A DNA stretch of 14,034 bases from Flavobacteriales bacterium UBA2426 (GTDB lineage Bacteria > Bacteroidota > Bacteroidia > Flavobacteriales_F > PHOS-HE28). Of the stretch, positions 1 to 5,625 are shown in pieces. The stretch spans positions 1 to 14,034 of the forward strand of contig DDRC01000152.1 of NCBI GenBank assembly GCA_002342985.1, given 5' to 3'. The notes below the pieces were generated by a model. That model had not been told where the DNA came from, did no database searches, and saw nothing but the letters and a program-made list of their open reading frames with translations. Each line of letters begins with the position of its first letter. Within the stretch, counting starts at the first letter, position 1. Made by a program: the position numbers and the translations under genes.

Positions 1-1074
1 GGCAAGAGCACGCTGCTGCTGCAGACCGCGCTGCGCAATCCGCACCTGCGCACCCTGTACGTGAGCGGCGAGGAGAGCGAGCACCAGGTGAAGATGCGTG
101 CGGAGCGCCTGCAGCAGGAAGCCGGCGCGGCCGTGGGAGAAGGATGCTATGTGCTGACGGAGACCAACACCCAGAACATCTTCAAGCACATCGAAGCCTT
201 GCGGCCGGGGCTGGTGGTGATCGACAGCGTACAGACGCTGCACACCGCCACCCTCGATGCCAGCCCCGGCAGCGTGGGACAGGTGCGGGAATGCACAGCC
301 GAGCTCATGCGCTTCGCCAAGGCCACCGATGTGCCCATGGTGCTCATCGGTCACATCACCAAGGACGGCTTCATCGCCGGCCCCAAGGTGCTGGAGCACA
401 TGGTGGACTGCGTGCTGCAGTTCGAGGGCGACCGTGACCACGCCTACCGGCTGCTGCGCCCCCTGAAGAACCGTTTCGGCAGCACGAACGAGCTGGGCAT
501 CTACGAGATGCACGGCACCGGTCTTGCGGCCGTGGAGGACCCCAGCCAGGTGCTGCTCGGGGACCGCCGCGAGCGCCCCAGCGGCGTGGCCGTGAGCGCG
601 ACGCTCGAAGGGCAGCGCCCGCTGCTGATCGAGGTGCAGGCGCTGGTGAGCAGCGCCGTATACGGCACGCCGCAGCGCAGCGCCACGGGCTTCGACCTGC
701 GGCGCATGAACATGCTGCTGGCGGTGCTTGAGAAGCGCTGCGGATTCCGGCTTGGGCAGAAGGACGTGTTCCTCAACCTCGCCGGCGGCTTCCGCGTGGA
801 GGAGCCGGCCATCGACCTCGCAGTGGTGTGCGCGGTGCTCAGCAGCAACGCCGATATCCCGATCCCCATGGACTGCGCGTTCTGCGGGGAGGTCGGTCTC
901 ACCGGCGAGATCCGCCCCGTGACCCGCACCGAGCAGCGCATCGCCGAAGCGCAGAAGATGGGCTTCTCGCGCATGTTCATCCCCCGGGGCACCAAGGGGG
1001 TCGGCAACCCCAAGGGCATGGCCTTGGTGCAGGTTGGGCGCGTGGAGGAGGTCCTCAGCCACCTGTTCGGCTAG
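1..1074 (+). CDS. radA: DNA repair protein RadA (Sms), 3' part; 5' end outside window
   Basis: RadA is a RecA-like ATPase with a C-terminal Lon-protease-like domain. It processes recombination intermediates and drives branch migration in the cytoplasm. The frame is open from base 1 and starts within the Walker A motif (GKST, bases 1-12), so about 100 N-terminal residues (zinc finger and start of the ATPase core) lie upstream. Visible are the GEES segment, a Walker B-like stretch (LVVIDSVQ, about bases 211-234) and the RadA-specific KNRFG motif (bases 466-480), followed by GSTNELG. The Lon-like region is marked by GQKDVFLNLAGG and GEVGLTGEIRPV (about bases 754-920). The stop at 1072-1074 gives 357 visible codons against about 450-460 for the whole family protein. 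The GTG at 61 is internal and not a real start. Identity is very secure. Confidence 0.97.
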   Translation, partial: GKSTLLLQTALRNPHLRTLYVSGEESEHQVKMRAERLQQEAGAAVGEGCYVLTETNTQNIFKHIEALRPGLVVIDSVQTLHTATLDASPGSVGQVRECTAELMRFAKATDVPMVLIGHITKDGFIAGPKVLEHMVDCVLQFEGDRDHAYRLLRPLKNRFGSTNELGIYEMHGTGLAAVEDPSQVLLGDRRERPSGVAVSATLEGQRPLLIEVQALVSSAVYGTPQRSATGFDLRRMNMLLAVLEKRCGFRLGQKDVFLNLAGGFRVEEPAIDLAVVCAVLSSNADIPIPMDCAFCGEVGLTGEIRPVTRTEQRIAEAQKMGFSRMFIPRGTKGVGNPKGMALVQVGRVEEVLSHLFG

Positions 1075-1119
1075 CGGCGGGGAACCAACCCGATGGCGGG
1101 ATCCACGTCATTGCATCAG

Positions 1120-1146
1120 CCGGTGCATGCAGCAAGGGTGCACCGG
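1120..1146 (+). terminator. Inverted repeat downstream of radA (possible terminator or operator)
   Basis: CCGGTGCA (1120-1127) and TGCACCGG (1139-1146) are perfect 8-bp complementary arms around an 11-nt loop, 45 bp after the radA stop. No T-tract follows, so a classical intrinsic terminator is not shown. It lies 38 bp before the next start codon, so an operator or a 5'-UTR hairpin for the STAS-like gene is equally possible. Confidence 0.35.
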
Positions 1147-1184
1147 TGGAGGAGCCATGACCCGGAAGAGTCCCACCCTACCCC

Positions 1185-1625
1185 ATGGCCAGGAACCTAC
1201 CCCCTGCCCCGCTCTTCACCATTGAACAGCCGGAACCGCGGCTCCTCGTGCAGCGCTACAAGGCGAGCATGCGCTTCGAGCCCGACCACATCCGCAAGGC
1301 CGCCCGTGCGCTGGAGCGATCGCTTGGCGGTGAGCCGCACGCCCTGCTGGTCATCATCCCGCCAGAAGTGCCGGTCGCACCGGAGGCTACCAACGTGGAC
1401 CACTTCCTGGGCGAGCGCGACCATCGACGGATCGCCGCACTGGCCGTAGTAGCCCCGGCGCCCTTGATGCACAGCGTCTCCAGGTTCTATTTCAACTGGT
1501 TCCCCCAGCCCTTTCCGGCGCGGGTCTTCCGGAAGGAGGCCGCCGCACTGGAATGGCTGCGGACCCAGGTCCCCTCTGCCCTCGGGCGGAGCCGGTCTGC
1601 CGGGCGGATCGCCCACAACGGGTGA
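1185..1625 (+). CDS. STAS/SpoIIAA-like small protein (DUF7793-type), probable
   Basis: This encodes a 146-residue soluble protein with no signal peptide or membrane segment. The pattern resembles the STAS/SpoIIAA-like proteins of Bacteroidota: an N-terminal strand-rich part, a helix (HIRKAARALERSL), a hydrophobic strand (ALLVIIPPEV), a further strand and helix (RIAALAVVAPAP, then SRFYFNWF), and a terminal PARVFRKEAAALEWLR. That last segment matches the usual 'lF.d.eeAl.WL' ending. Such domains generally mediate regulatory protein contacts, but the function here is unknown. The tail after about residue 128 is Arg/Ser-rich and looks disordered. The start at ATG 1185 is chosen because the ATG at 1157, although preceded by GGAGGAG, is in another frame and yields only 22 codons. 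It is followed at 80 bp by a response regulator, so the two may be functionally linked (inference). The family call comes from recall of the pattern, not from an alignment. Confidence 0.7.
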   Translation: MARNLPPAPLFTIEQPEPRLLVQRYKASMRFEPDHIRKAARALERSLGGEPHALLVIIPPEVPVAPEATNVDHFLGERDHRRIAALAVVAPAPLMHSVSRFYFNWFPQPFPARVFRKEAAALEWLRTQVPSALGRSRSAGRIAHNG

Positions 1626-1663
1626 AACCAGGAGCCGTGCCGTGCGGAGTGCCCTGCAGGCGT

Positions 1664-1671
1664 TAGCTTCG
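1664..1671 (+). promoter_or_regulatory. Possible Bacteroidota -7 element upstream of the response regulator
   Basis: TAGCTTCG matches the Bacteroidota -7 consensus TAnnTTTG with one mismatch and sits 34 bp before the ATG at 1706. No convincing TTG -33 element is found 17-23 bp upstream, so this is weak. Confidence 0.2.
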
Positions 1672-1705
1672 ATGGGCCCTTCCCCTCTGGATGGGCGCAT
1701 GATCC

Positions 1706-2347
1706 ATGGAAGGCACGCGCATCGTCATCGCCGACCCGCTGGAGCTGATCGCCGAAGGCGTTCGGTCGTGGCTGCAGGGGGTGGACGGATTGCAGGTGAC
1801 CGGACATGTGCGCACCGGAACGGAACTGCTGGACTTCCTGCGCCGGACGCCAGCTGATCTGGTGCTCTTGGAGGTTTCGCTGCCCGGCAAGGATGGCATC
1901 GACACCATGCGGGCCATCCACCGGGAGTTCCCCGGGCTGCGGGTGCTCGCCTTCTCGGCCCTGACCGAGATCGAATACGTGAACAGCATGCTCATCGAGG
2001 GTGCATGCGGGTACCTGGTGAAAGGCGGCCCGCGCGAAGAGCTGGTGGAAGCCATATGCAGCTGCGTGCAAGGCCAGCGCTTCCTGAGCCAGGCCGCTCA
2101 GGTGAGCGTAGCCAATGGGTATCGCTACACGGAGAAGCGTCCCGATGGGGAATACATCGGCTTGACCGCACGGGAGCGCGAGATCATCCGCCTCATCGCG
2201 CTGGAGCGGACGAATTCCGAGATCGGCGCGGCGCTGTTCATCAGCGAAGAGACCGTGAAGAGCCACCGGAAGAAGCTGATGACCAAGCTGAACGTCCGCA
2301 GCTCCGCCGGTCTGGTGAAGTACGCGCTGGACCGCCGCTGGGTTTGA
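1706..2347 (+). CDS. LuxR/NarL-type response regulator with degenerate receiver domain
   Basis: This 213-residue two-domain regulator has a receiver at about residues 4-120 and a GerE/LuxR helix-turn-helix at about 152-213. The HTH is well preserved (LTARERE at 153-159, TNSEIGAALFISEETVKSHR, then KLNVRSS) and should bind DNA. The receiver is atypical. The phospho-acceptor position, normally Asp in 'DLVLLDI', is Glu56 (codon GAG at 1871-1873), and one of the paired metal-binding acids is replaced (Asp10 kept, Pro11 instead of Asp). Ser84 and Lys106 of the conserved switch positions are still present. Glu may imitate a phosphorylated state or make signalling phosphorylation-independent (inference). 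No histidine kinase is in the window; the nearest partner candidates are the STAS-like gene before it and the unknown gene 27 bp after it. Upstream ATGs at 1672 and 1699 are out of frame, and that at 1691 meets a stop after three codons, which fixes the start. Confidence 0.92.
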   Translation: MEGTRIVIADPLELIAEGVRSWLQGVDGLQVTGHVRTGTELLDFLRRTPADLVLLEVSLPGKDGIDTMRAIHREFPGLRVLAFSALTEIEYVNSMLIEGACGYLVKGGPREELVEAICSCVQGQRFLSQAAQVSVANGYRYTEKRPDGEYIGLTAREREIIRLIALERTNSEIGAALFISEETVKSHRKKLMTKLNVRSSAGLVKYALDRRWV

Positions 2348-2374
2348 TCAAGGTAATGCGATCGTTAAGCCTAC

Positions 2375-2830
2375 ATGAAGTTTGGCCTTCGCAGGCAAAC
2401 CGTCATGGGGAAGCGCGCCGTCAAGACCGATATTCACCGCTTAACCGCCTCCGTCATGCAAACGACCACCAGCCGGGCAGCCTTATCCGATAGCGGCCCA
2501 CGCGCAGCGGAGCGTCTACGGGCATTCGGCGCCTTGGAGGTGCTGCGCATCACCAAGGCCCTTCGCAGCGCACCCGACCGCATGGAGTTCGCAGGGACCC
2601 CGGCGCGCCAAGGCAGCAAGGCACGCAGCGTCCTTGTGAGCTTCGTTGCGGACGGCATCCCCCGGCAGCCCCGCTTCGATGAAGCCACAGGGCGCATCGA
2701 ACTGTTCTATGCTGACCGTGACCATCCGGAGGTGCAGGCACTGCTCAATGGCAAGCGCAACCGGTTCTGCTACTTCTGGCGGGCGGCGAAAGGCGGCCAG
2801 ACGCATGCCTGGCTGCTGAGCTCTCCTTAG
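2375..2830 (+). CDS. Hypothetical protein (unrecognised, 151 codons or fewer)
   Basis: I do not recognise the family. Codon choice (G/C at most third positions) supports this strand rather than the opposite open frame. The start is uncertain: ATGs at 2375, 2405 and 2456 are all in frame. The last gives a 124-residue protein beginning MQTTTSR and leaves a short inverted repeat (GTTTG at 2380-2384, CAAAC at 2396-2400) in untranslated DNA. The product is basic and soluble, without signal peptide or membrane helix. It has a helical N-terminal half (AAERLRAFGALEVLRITKAL), a strand-like centre (SVLVSFVADG) and an aromatic C-terminus (FCYFWRAAKGGQTHAWLL). It starts 27 bp after the response regulator stop, so co-transcription is plausible and it may share that regulator's pathway (inference). 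It converges on the GrpB-family gene. Confidence 0.6.
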   Translation: MKFGLRRQTVMGKRAVKTDIHRLTASVMQTTTSRAALSDSGPRAAERLRAFGALEVLRITKALRSAPDRMEFAGTPARQGSKARSVLVSFVADGIPRQPRFDEATGRIELFYADRDHPEVQALLNGKRNRFCYFWRAAKGGQTHAWLLSSP

Positions 2831-2859
2831 CCCCCCGGCACGGATCCGCCCCACAGGTT

Positions 2860-2878
2860 CCGCCGGCGGCAGTCCGGC
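2860..2878 (+). terminator. GC-rich hairpin between convergent genes (weak terminator candidate)
   Basis: CCGCCGGCGG (2860-2869) is a perfect 10-bp palindrome. Alternatively GCCGG (2862-2866) can pair with CCGGC (2874-2878) around a 7-nt loop. It lies 30 bp after the stop of the hypothetical gene, but no T-tract follows. Confidence 0.2.
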
Positions 2879-2974
2879 ATCAGCCATTAAAGCGCACAAG
2901 GCCTTGCGCGGATTCCCGACGCTGCAGTGCCTTGGACTGCGATGCCCGGCATCCGCTCCCGATGGTTTCGGCCC

Positions 2975-3565
2975 CTAGGCCTCCGGCGGGGTGGCTGTTC
3001 CGCGCGCCTCGCGCAGCGCATCCTGGATGAATGCCGACTTGTGCGCCGTGTACGCCGCACGGTCATTCGGGAACTCCTGCGCCAATGCGCGCTTGAGGGA
3101 TTCATAGGCCGCGGCAGCCTCCGGGCGGGCCCGCAGGTAGTCGCGAAAGAGCAGGCGGTCCGCTGTGGCGTGATCCGGTTCCACCATATGGACATGCACC
3201 ATCCGGTTTCCCGCCCCATCGCGCGCAATGAACCAGGCATACCATGGCGCCCGCTCGCCCATGCTGGGCCGCCAGATGAACTCATAGCCGAGCTGCTTCA
3301 TCACCGGCACCACTTCGATGCGAACACGGCCCAGGTCGGTCACCTCCACTTGGATGTCGATGACCGGCTTGGCACTGAGGCCGGGGACGGCCGTGCTCCC
3401 GATATGGGCGATGCACGTGCAGAGGTCGCCGGGCAGCGCAGCCTTGAGTCGGGCCTCTTCGGCCGCATACCGCGCTGGCCAGGCCGGATCATAGGGTGTG
3501 ATGGCGATGGGTTCGCGGGTGAGCTCCGCGATGCGCTCCGAAGGGATGCGGGTAGATGCGCTCAT
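2975..3565 (-). CDS. GrpB/UPF0157 family nucleotidyltransferase-fold protein
   Basis: This encodes 196 residues, typical for the GrpB (UPF0157) family, a nucleotidyltransferase-fold group of poorly known function. Diagnostic segments are ITPYDPAWPARYAAE (about 22-36), the HIGSTAVPGLSAKPVIDI block (54-71; Gly56-Ser57 and Asp70 match the NTase-fold GS...D pattern), and MVHVHMVE, followed by the family's C-terminal RDYLRARPEAAAAYESLK. A second acid directly after Asp70 is absent (Gln72), as is common in this family. The start codon overlaps the fdhD stop by 4 bp (ATGA at 3562-3565), indicating translational coupling as the last gene of the blc-tag-fdhD cluster. It converges on the upstream hypothetical gene. 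Its link to formate dehydrogenase maturation is only positional. Confidence 0.9.
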   Translation of the reverse strand: MSASTRIPSERIAELTREPIAITPYDPAWPARYAAEEARLKAALPGDLCTCIAHIGSTAVPGLSAKPVIDIQVEVTDLGRVRIEVVPVMKQLGYEFIWRPSMGERAPWYAWFIARDGAGNRMVHVHMVEPDHATADRLLFRDYLRARPEAAAAYESLKRALAQEFPNDRAAYTAHKSAFIQDALREARGTATPPEA

Positions 3566-4392
3566 GCTCCGCCTGCATAGATATTGAAGCGGTCGTCGCG
3601 GAGGAAGCCCAAGAGCGTGAGACCGCTATCGCGCGCCAGCTGCACGGCCAAGGAGGAGGGCGCTCCTACGGCGGCCATCAAAGGGATGCCCGCCACCACG
3701 CACTTCTGCACGAGCTCGAAGCCCGCGCGGCCACTGACGAGCAGCATGCTCTTCTCGGTCGGCAGCCGGGCATTGAGCGCCGCCCCGATCACCTTGTCCA
3801 CAGCATTGTGGCGGCCCACATCCTCGCGCAGCACCAGGAGCCTTCCCTCACGATCGAACAGCGCGGCCGCATGGATACCCCCCGTATGCCTGAATACCGC
3901 CTGTGCCGCACGCATGCGGTCCGGCAAGGCCGTGATCACTTCCGCATCGACCCCACCCCAGGGCCGGATGGTCCGCGGGCACTGCGCATGGACCGCCTCG
4001 ATGCTGCTCTTGCCGCAGACCCCGCAGCTGCTGGTGGTGTAGAAGTTGCGCTGCCAGCGCAAGGGATCCAGCTCGATGTCCGGCCGCAGCTCGGCGCGCA
4101 CCACGTTGCCGCGCTCCTCGGGCTTCACGTTCGCACAGTAGGCCACGCGCAGCACCTCGTCCGGCGCCGCGATAAGCCCTTCGGTGAAGAGAAATCCCAG
4201 CGCGAGCTCCTCGTCATGACCCGGCGTGCGCATGGTCACGCTCAGCCGGAACTCCCGGCGATCGTCGAGCGGCCCGTGACCGAGGCGGATCTCCAAAGGC
4301 TCCTCGGTGACCAACAGGTCATCCGCCGGCGCGGATACCCCGGCTTCCACCCGCAGGATCGCCACCGGGTCTACAGGCACACGCACGCTCAC
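3562..4392 (-). CDS. fdhD: Formate dehydrogenase accessory sulfurtransferase FdhD
   Basis: FdhD transfers sulfur from a cysteine desulfurase to the molybdenum bis-MGD cofactor, which activates formate dehydrogenases and related enzymes in the cytoplasm. The 276-residue protein has the usual family length. It shows TEEPLEIR (29-36), the EELALGFLFTEGLI block (61-74), the catalytic-loop Cys pair C123-GV-C126 followed by GKSS, TGGIHAAALFD, REDVGRHNAVDKVIG, and LLVSGRAGFELVQK near the C-terminus. All are family hallmarks. Translation is taken from GTG at 4392, 16 bp after the tag stop; no upstream ATG fits without overlapping tag. Its presence implies a molybdoenzyme elsewhere in the genome, consistent with moaA nearby. 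Confidence 0.97.
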   Translation of the reverse strand: MSVRVPVDPVAILRVEAGVSAPADDLLVTEEPLEIRLGHGPLDDRREFRLSVTMRTPGHDEELALGFLFTEGLIAAPDEVLRVAYCANVKPEERGNVVRAELRPDIELDPLRWQRNFYTTSSCGVCGKSSIEAVHAQCPRTIRPWGGVDAEVITALPDRMRAAQAVFRHTGGIHAAALFDREGRLLVLREDVGRHNAVDKVIGAALNARLPTEKSMLLVSGRAGFELVQKCVVAGIPLMAAVGAPSSLAVQLARDSGLTLLGFLRDDRFNIYAGGA

Positions 4393-4408
4393 GCCCCGAA
4401 ACTACCGC

Positions 4409-4987
4409 CTATCCCTTCGCCTTGCGGAAGCAGCCCACCAGATGGTCGTCCACCATGCCGATGGCCTGCATGTAGGCGTAGACGATGGTGGTGCCCACGA
4501 AGCTGAAGCCCGCCTTCCTCAGGTCTTTGCTCAGCGCATCAGAGACCGGGGTGCTCGCGGGCAGCTGCCGGGTGTCGGTCCAACGGTTCACGACCGTCCG
4601 GTGGTCCACATGCTTCCACAGGAAGTCGTTGAAGGCGCCCTTCCCCCCTTCCATGATCCGGAGCCAGGCCTGGGCGTTCTTGATGGCGCTCTCCACCTTG
4701 GCCCGGTTGCGGATGATGCCTTCGTCGGCCAGCAGACGCTCAACGTCCCTCTTCCCGTACCGGGCGATCTTCTCCACGTTCCAATCGTCAAAGGCCTTCC
4801 GATAGCCCTCGCTGCGGTACAGGATGGTCTTCCAGCTCAGGCCTGCCTGGGCCCCATCGAGCACCAGCTTGGCGTAGAGCTTCACATCGTCATGCTCCGG
4901 CGTCCCCCATACGGTGTCGTGGTAGGCGAGCATGAGGGCGTCGGCGCCGGGCCAGGTGCAGCGCAGCAGAGAGGCCTTGTGCTTCAT
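4409..4987 (-). CDS. tag: DNA-3-methyladenine glycosylase I (Tag)
   Basis: Tag excises 3-methyladenine from alkylated DNA to start base-excision repair. The start is set at ATG 4987 (192 residues). A longer reading from 5044 would overlap blc by 29 bp and add residues unlike the family N-terminus. The four zinc ligands of the E. coli enzyme have counterparts with identical spacing: Cys10 and His23 (in YHDTVWG), then His182 and Cys186 (in DHLVGC). QAGLSW (47-52), IIRNRAKV, SDALSKDL and FVGTTIVYAYMQA are characteristic. One oddity is that the position matching the base-contacting Glu38 of E. coli is Asp44 (LDGAQAGLSW). It lies 28 bp after blc and 16 bp before fdhD in the same cluster. Confidence 0.96.
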   Translation of the reverse strand: MKHKASLLRCTWPGADALMLAYHDTVWGTPEHDDVKLYAKLVLDGAQAGLSWKTILYRSEGYRKAFDDWNVEKIARYGKRDVERLLADEGIIRNRAKVESAIKNAQAWLRIMEGGKGAFNDFLWKHVDHRTVVNRWTDTRQLPASTPVSDALSKDLRKAGFSFVGTTIVYAYMQAIGMVDDHLVGCFRKAKG

Positions 4988-5015
4988 CGTCCGATGGTCA
5001 TTGGAATGGGGCAGC

Positions 5016-5567
5016 TCAATGAGGCATCCAAGGCGCCATGCCATTTGCCGGTGCTTGATCGTGCCTCACCCAGATGAGCGCATCGGGATCGCAGCCCAGC
5101 TCACGGGCCAGCGCCAGATAGCGGACGCGGGCCTCCTCCGGCAGTTCGGGTGTTCGTGACAGGATCCACAGGTACTTCGTGCTGTTGCCCACCACCAGGG
5201 CATGGCGGTAGTCCGGATCGAGCGCCACGACATTGTATCCGCCATAGAAGGGACCGAAGAAGGACACCTTCAGCCGTCCCTCATCGGCCGCACCTGCCAG
5301 CTTTGCCTTTCCCGTCGCTTCCTTCCACCGTCCTTGGGCGGCATCGTAGCCGCGGTTCAGCACGCGGATGGAACCGTCCGCGTTGCGGTCGTATTGTGCT
5401 GTGACATGCTCCAGGCCGCGCTCGAAGGAATGGTCCAAGCGGGCCACCTCATACCACAGGCCCAAGTAGCGGTCCACCGCAAAAGGTCGCACCGGCGTCA
5501 TGCCGGGCGGCTTGGAGGCGCAACCGGCGAAGAGCATGACCACGGGCAGAGATAGGAAGCTGCGCAT
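5016..5567 (-). CDS. blc: Outer-membrane lipocalin lipoprotein Blc
   Basis: Blc-type bacterial lipocalins are lipid-anchored beta-barrel proteins that bind lysophospholipids or fatty acids and are tied to envelope stress. The 183-residue product starts at ATG 5567. It has a short signal sequence (MRSFLSLPVVMLFAGC) ending in a lipobox with the lipidated Cys16. The lipocalin G-x-W motif follows (YLGLWYEVARLDHSFERG begins about residue 36), with the conserved FFGPFYGGYNV, YLWILSRTPELP and a C-terminal LGCDPDALIWVRHD. In-frame upstream codons to 5708 would run into the moaA region and place the signal peptide internally, so they are rejected. It is the first gene of the blc-tag-fdhD-GrpB cluster and is divergent from moaA, with 58 bp between start codons. 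Confidence 0.95.
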   Translation of the reverse strand: MRSFLSLPVVMLFAGCASKPPGMTPVRPFAVDRYLGLWYEVARLDHSFERGLEHVTAQYDRNADGSIRVLNRGYDAAQGRWKEATGKAKLAGAADEGRLKVSFFGPFYGGYNVVALDPDYRHALVVGNSTKYLWILSRTPELPEEARVRYLALARELGCDPDALIWVRHDQAPANGMAPWMPH

Positions 5568-5595
5568 ACACGATACGGTGGCAAGCACCGCGGCG

Positions 5596-5603
5596 AAAAG
5601 GTA
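5596..5603 (-). promoter_or_regulatory. Possible -7 element for the blc cluster
   Basis: On the minus strand TACCTTTT matches the Bacteroidota -7 TAnnTTTG with one mismatch and sits 28 bp before the blc ATG. A matching TTG -33 element is not evident. Confidence 0.25.
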
Positions 5604-5609
5604 GCACGG

Positions 5610-5617
5610 TACCTTCG
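5610..5617 (+). promoter_or_regulatory. Possible -7 element for moaA, near-leaderless
   Basis: TACCTTCG matches TAnnTTTG with one mismatch and ends only 8 bp before the moaA ATG. If used, transcription would begin at or very near the start codon. The -33 element is not clear, so the call rests on this box alone. Confidence 0.3.
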
Positions 5618-5625
5618 TTGCGCCC

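Noticed and set aside
1157..1225. 22-codon reading frame preceded by GGAGGAG (a good Shine-Dalgarno)
   Set aside because: It overlaps the STAS-like start in another frame and has no family character. Bacteroidota rely little on Shine-Dalgarno, so the purine run is weak support. A leader peptide cannot be excluded.
1487..2266. 259-codon open frame on the minus strand
   Set aside because: Antisense to the STAS-like gene and response regulator; no recognisable domain.
2927..3580. 217-codon open frame on the + strand
   Set aside because: Antisense to the clearly recognisable GrpB-family gene.
3556..4506. 316-codon open frame on the + strand
   Set aside because: Antisense to fdhD, which has all family motifs; the translation is His/Arg-rich without domain character.
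4307..5077. 256-codon open frame on the + strand
   Set aside because: Antisense to tag, which has intact zinc ligands and motifs.
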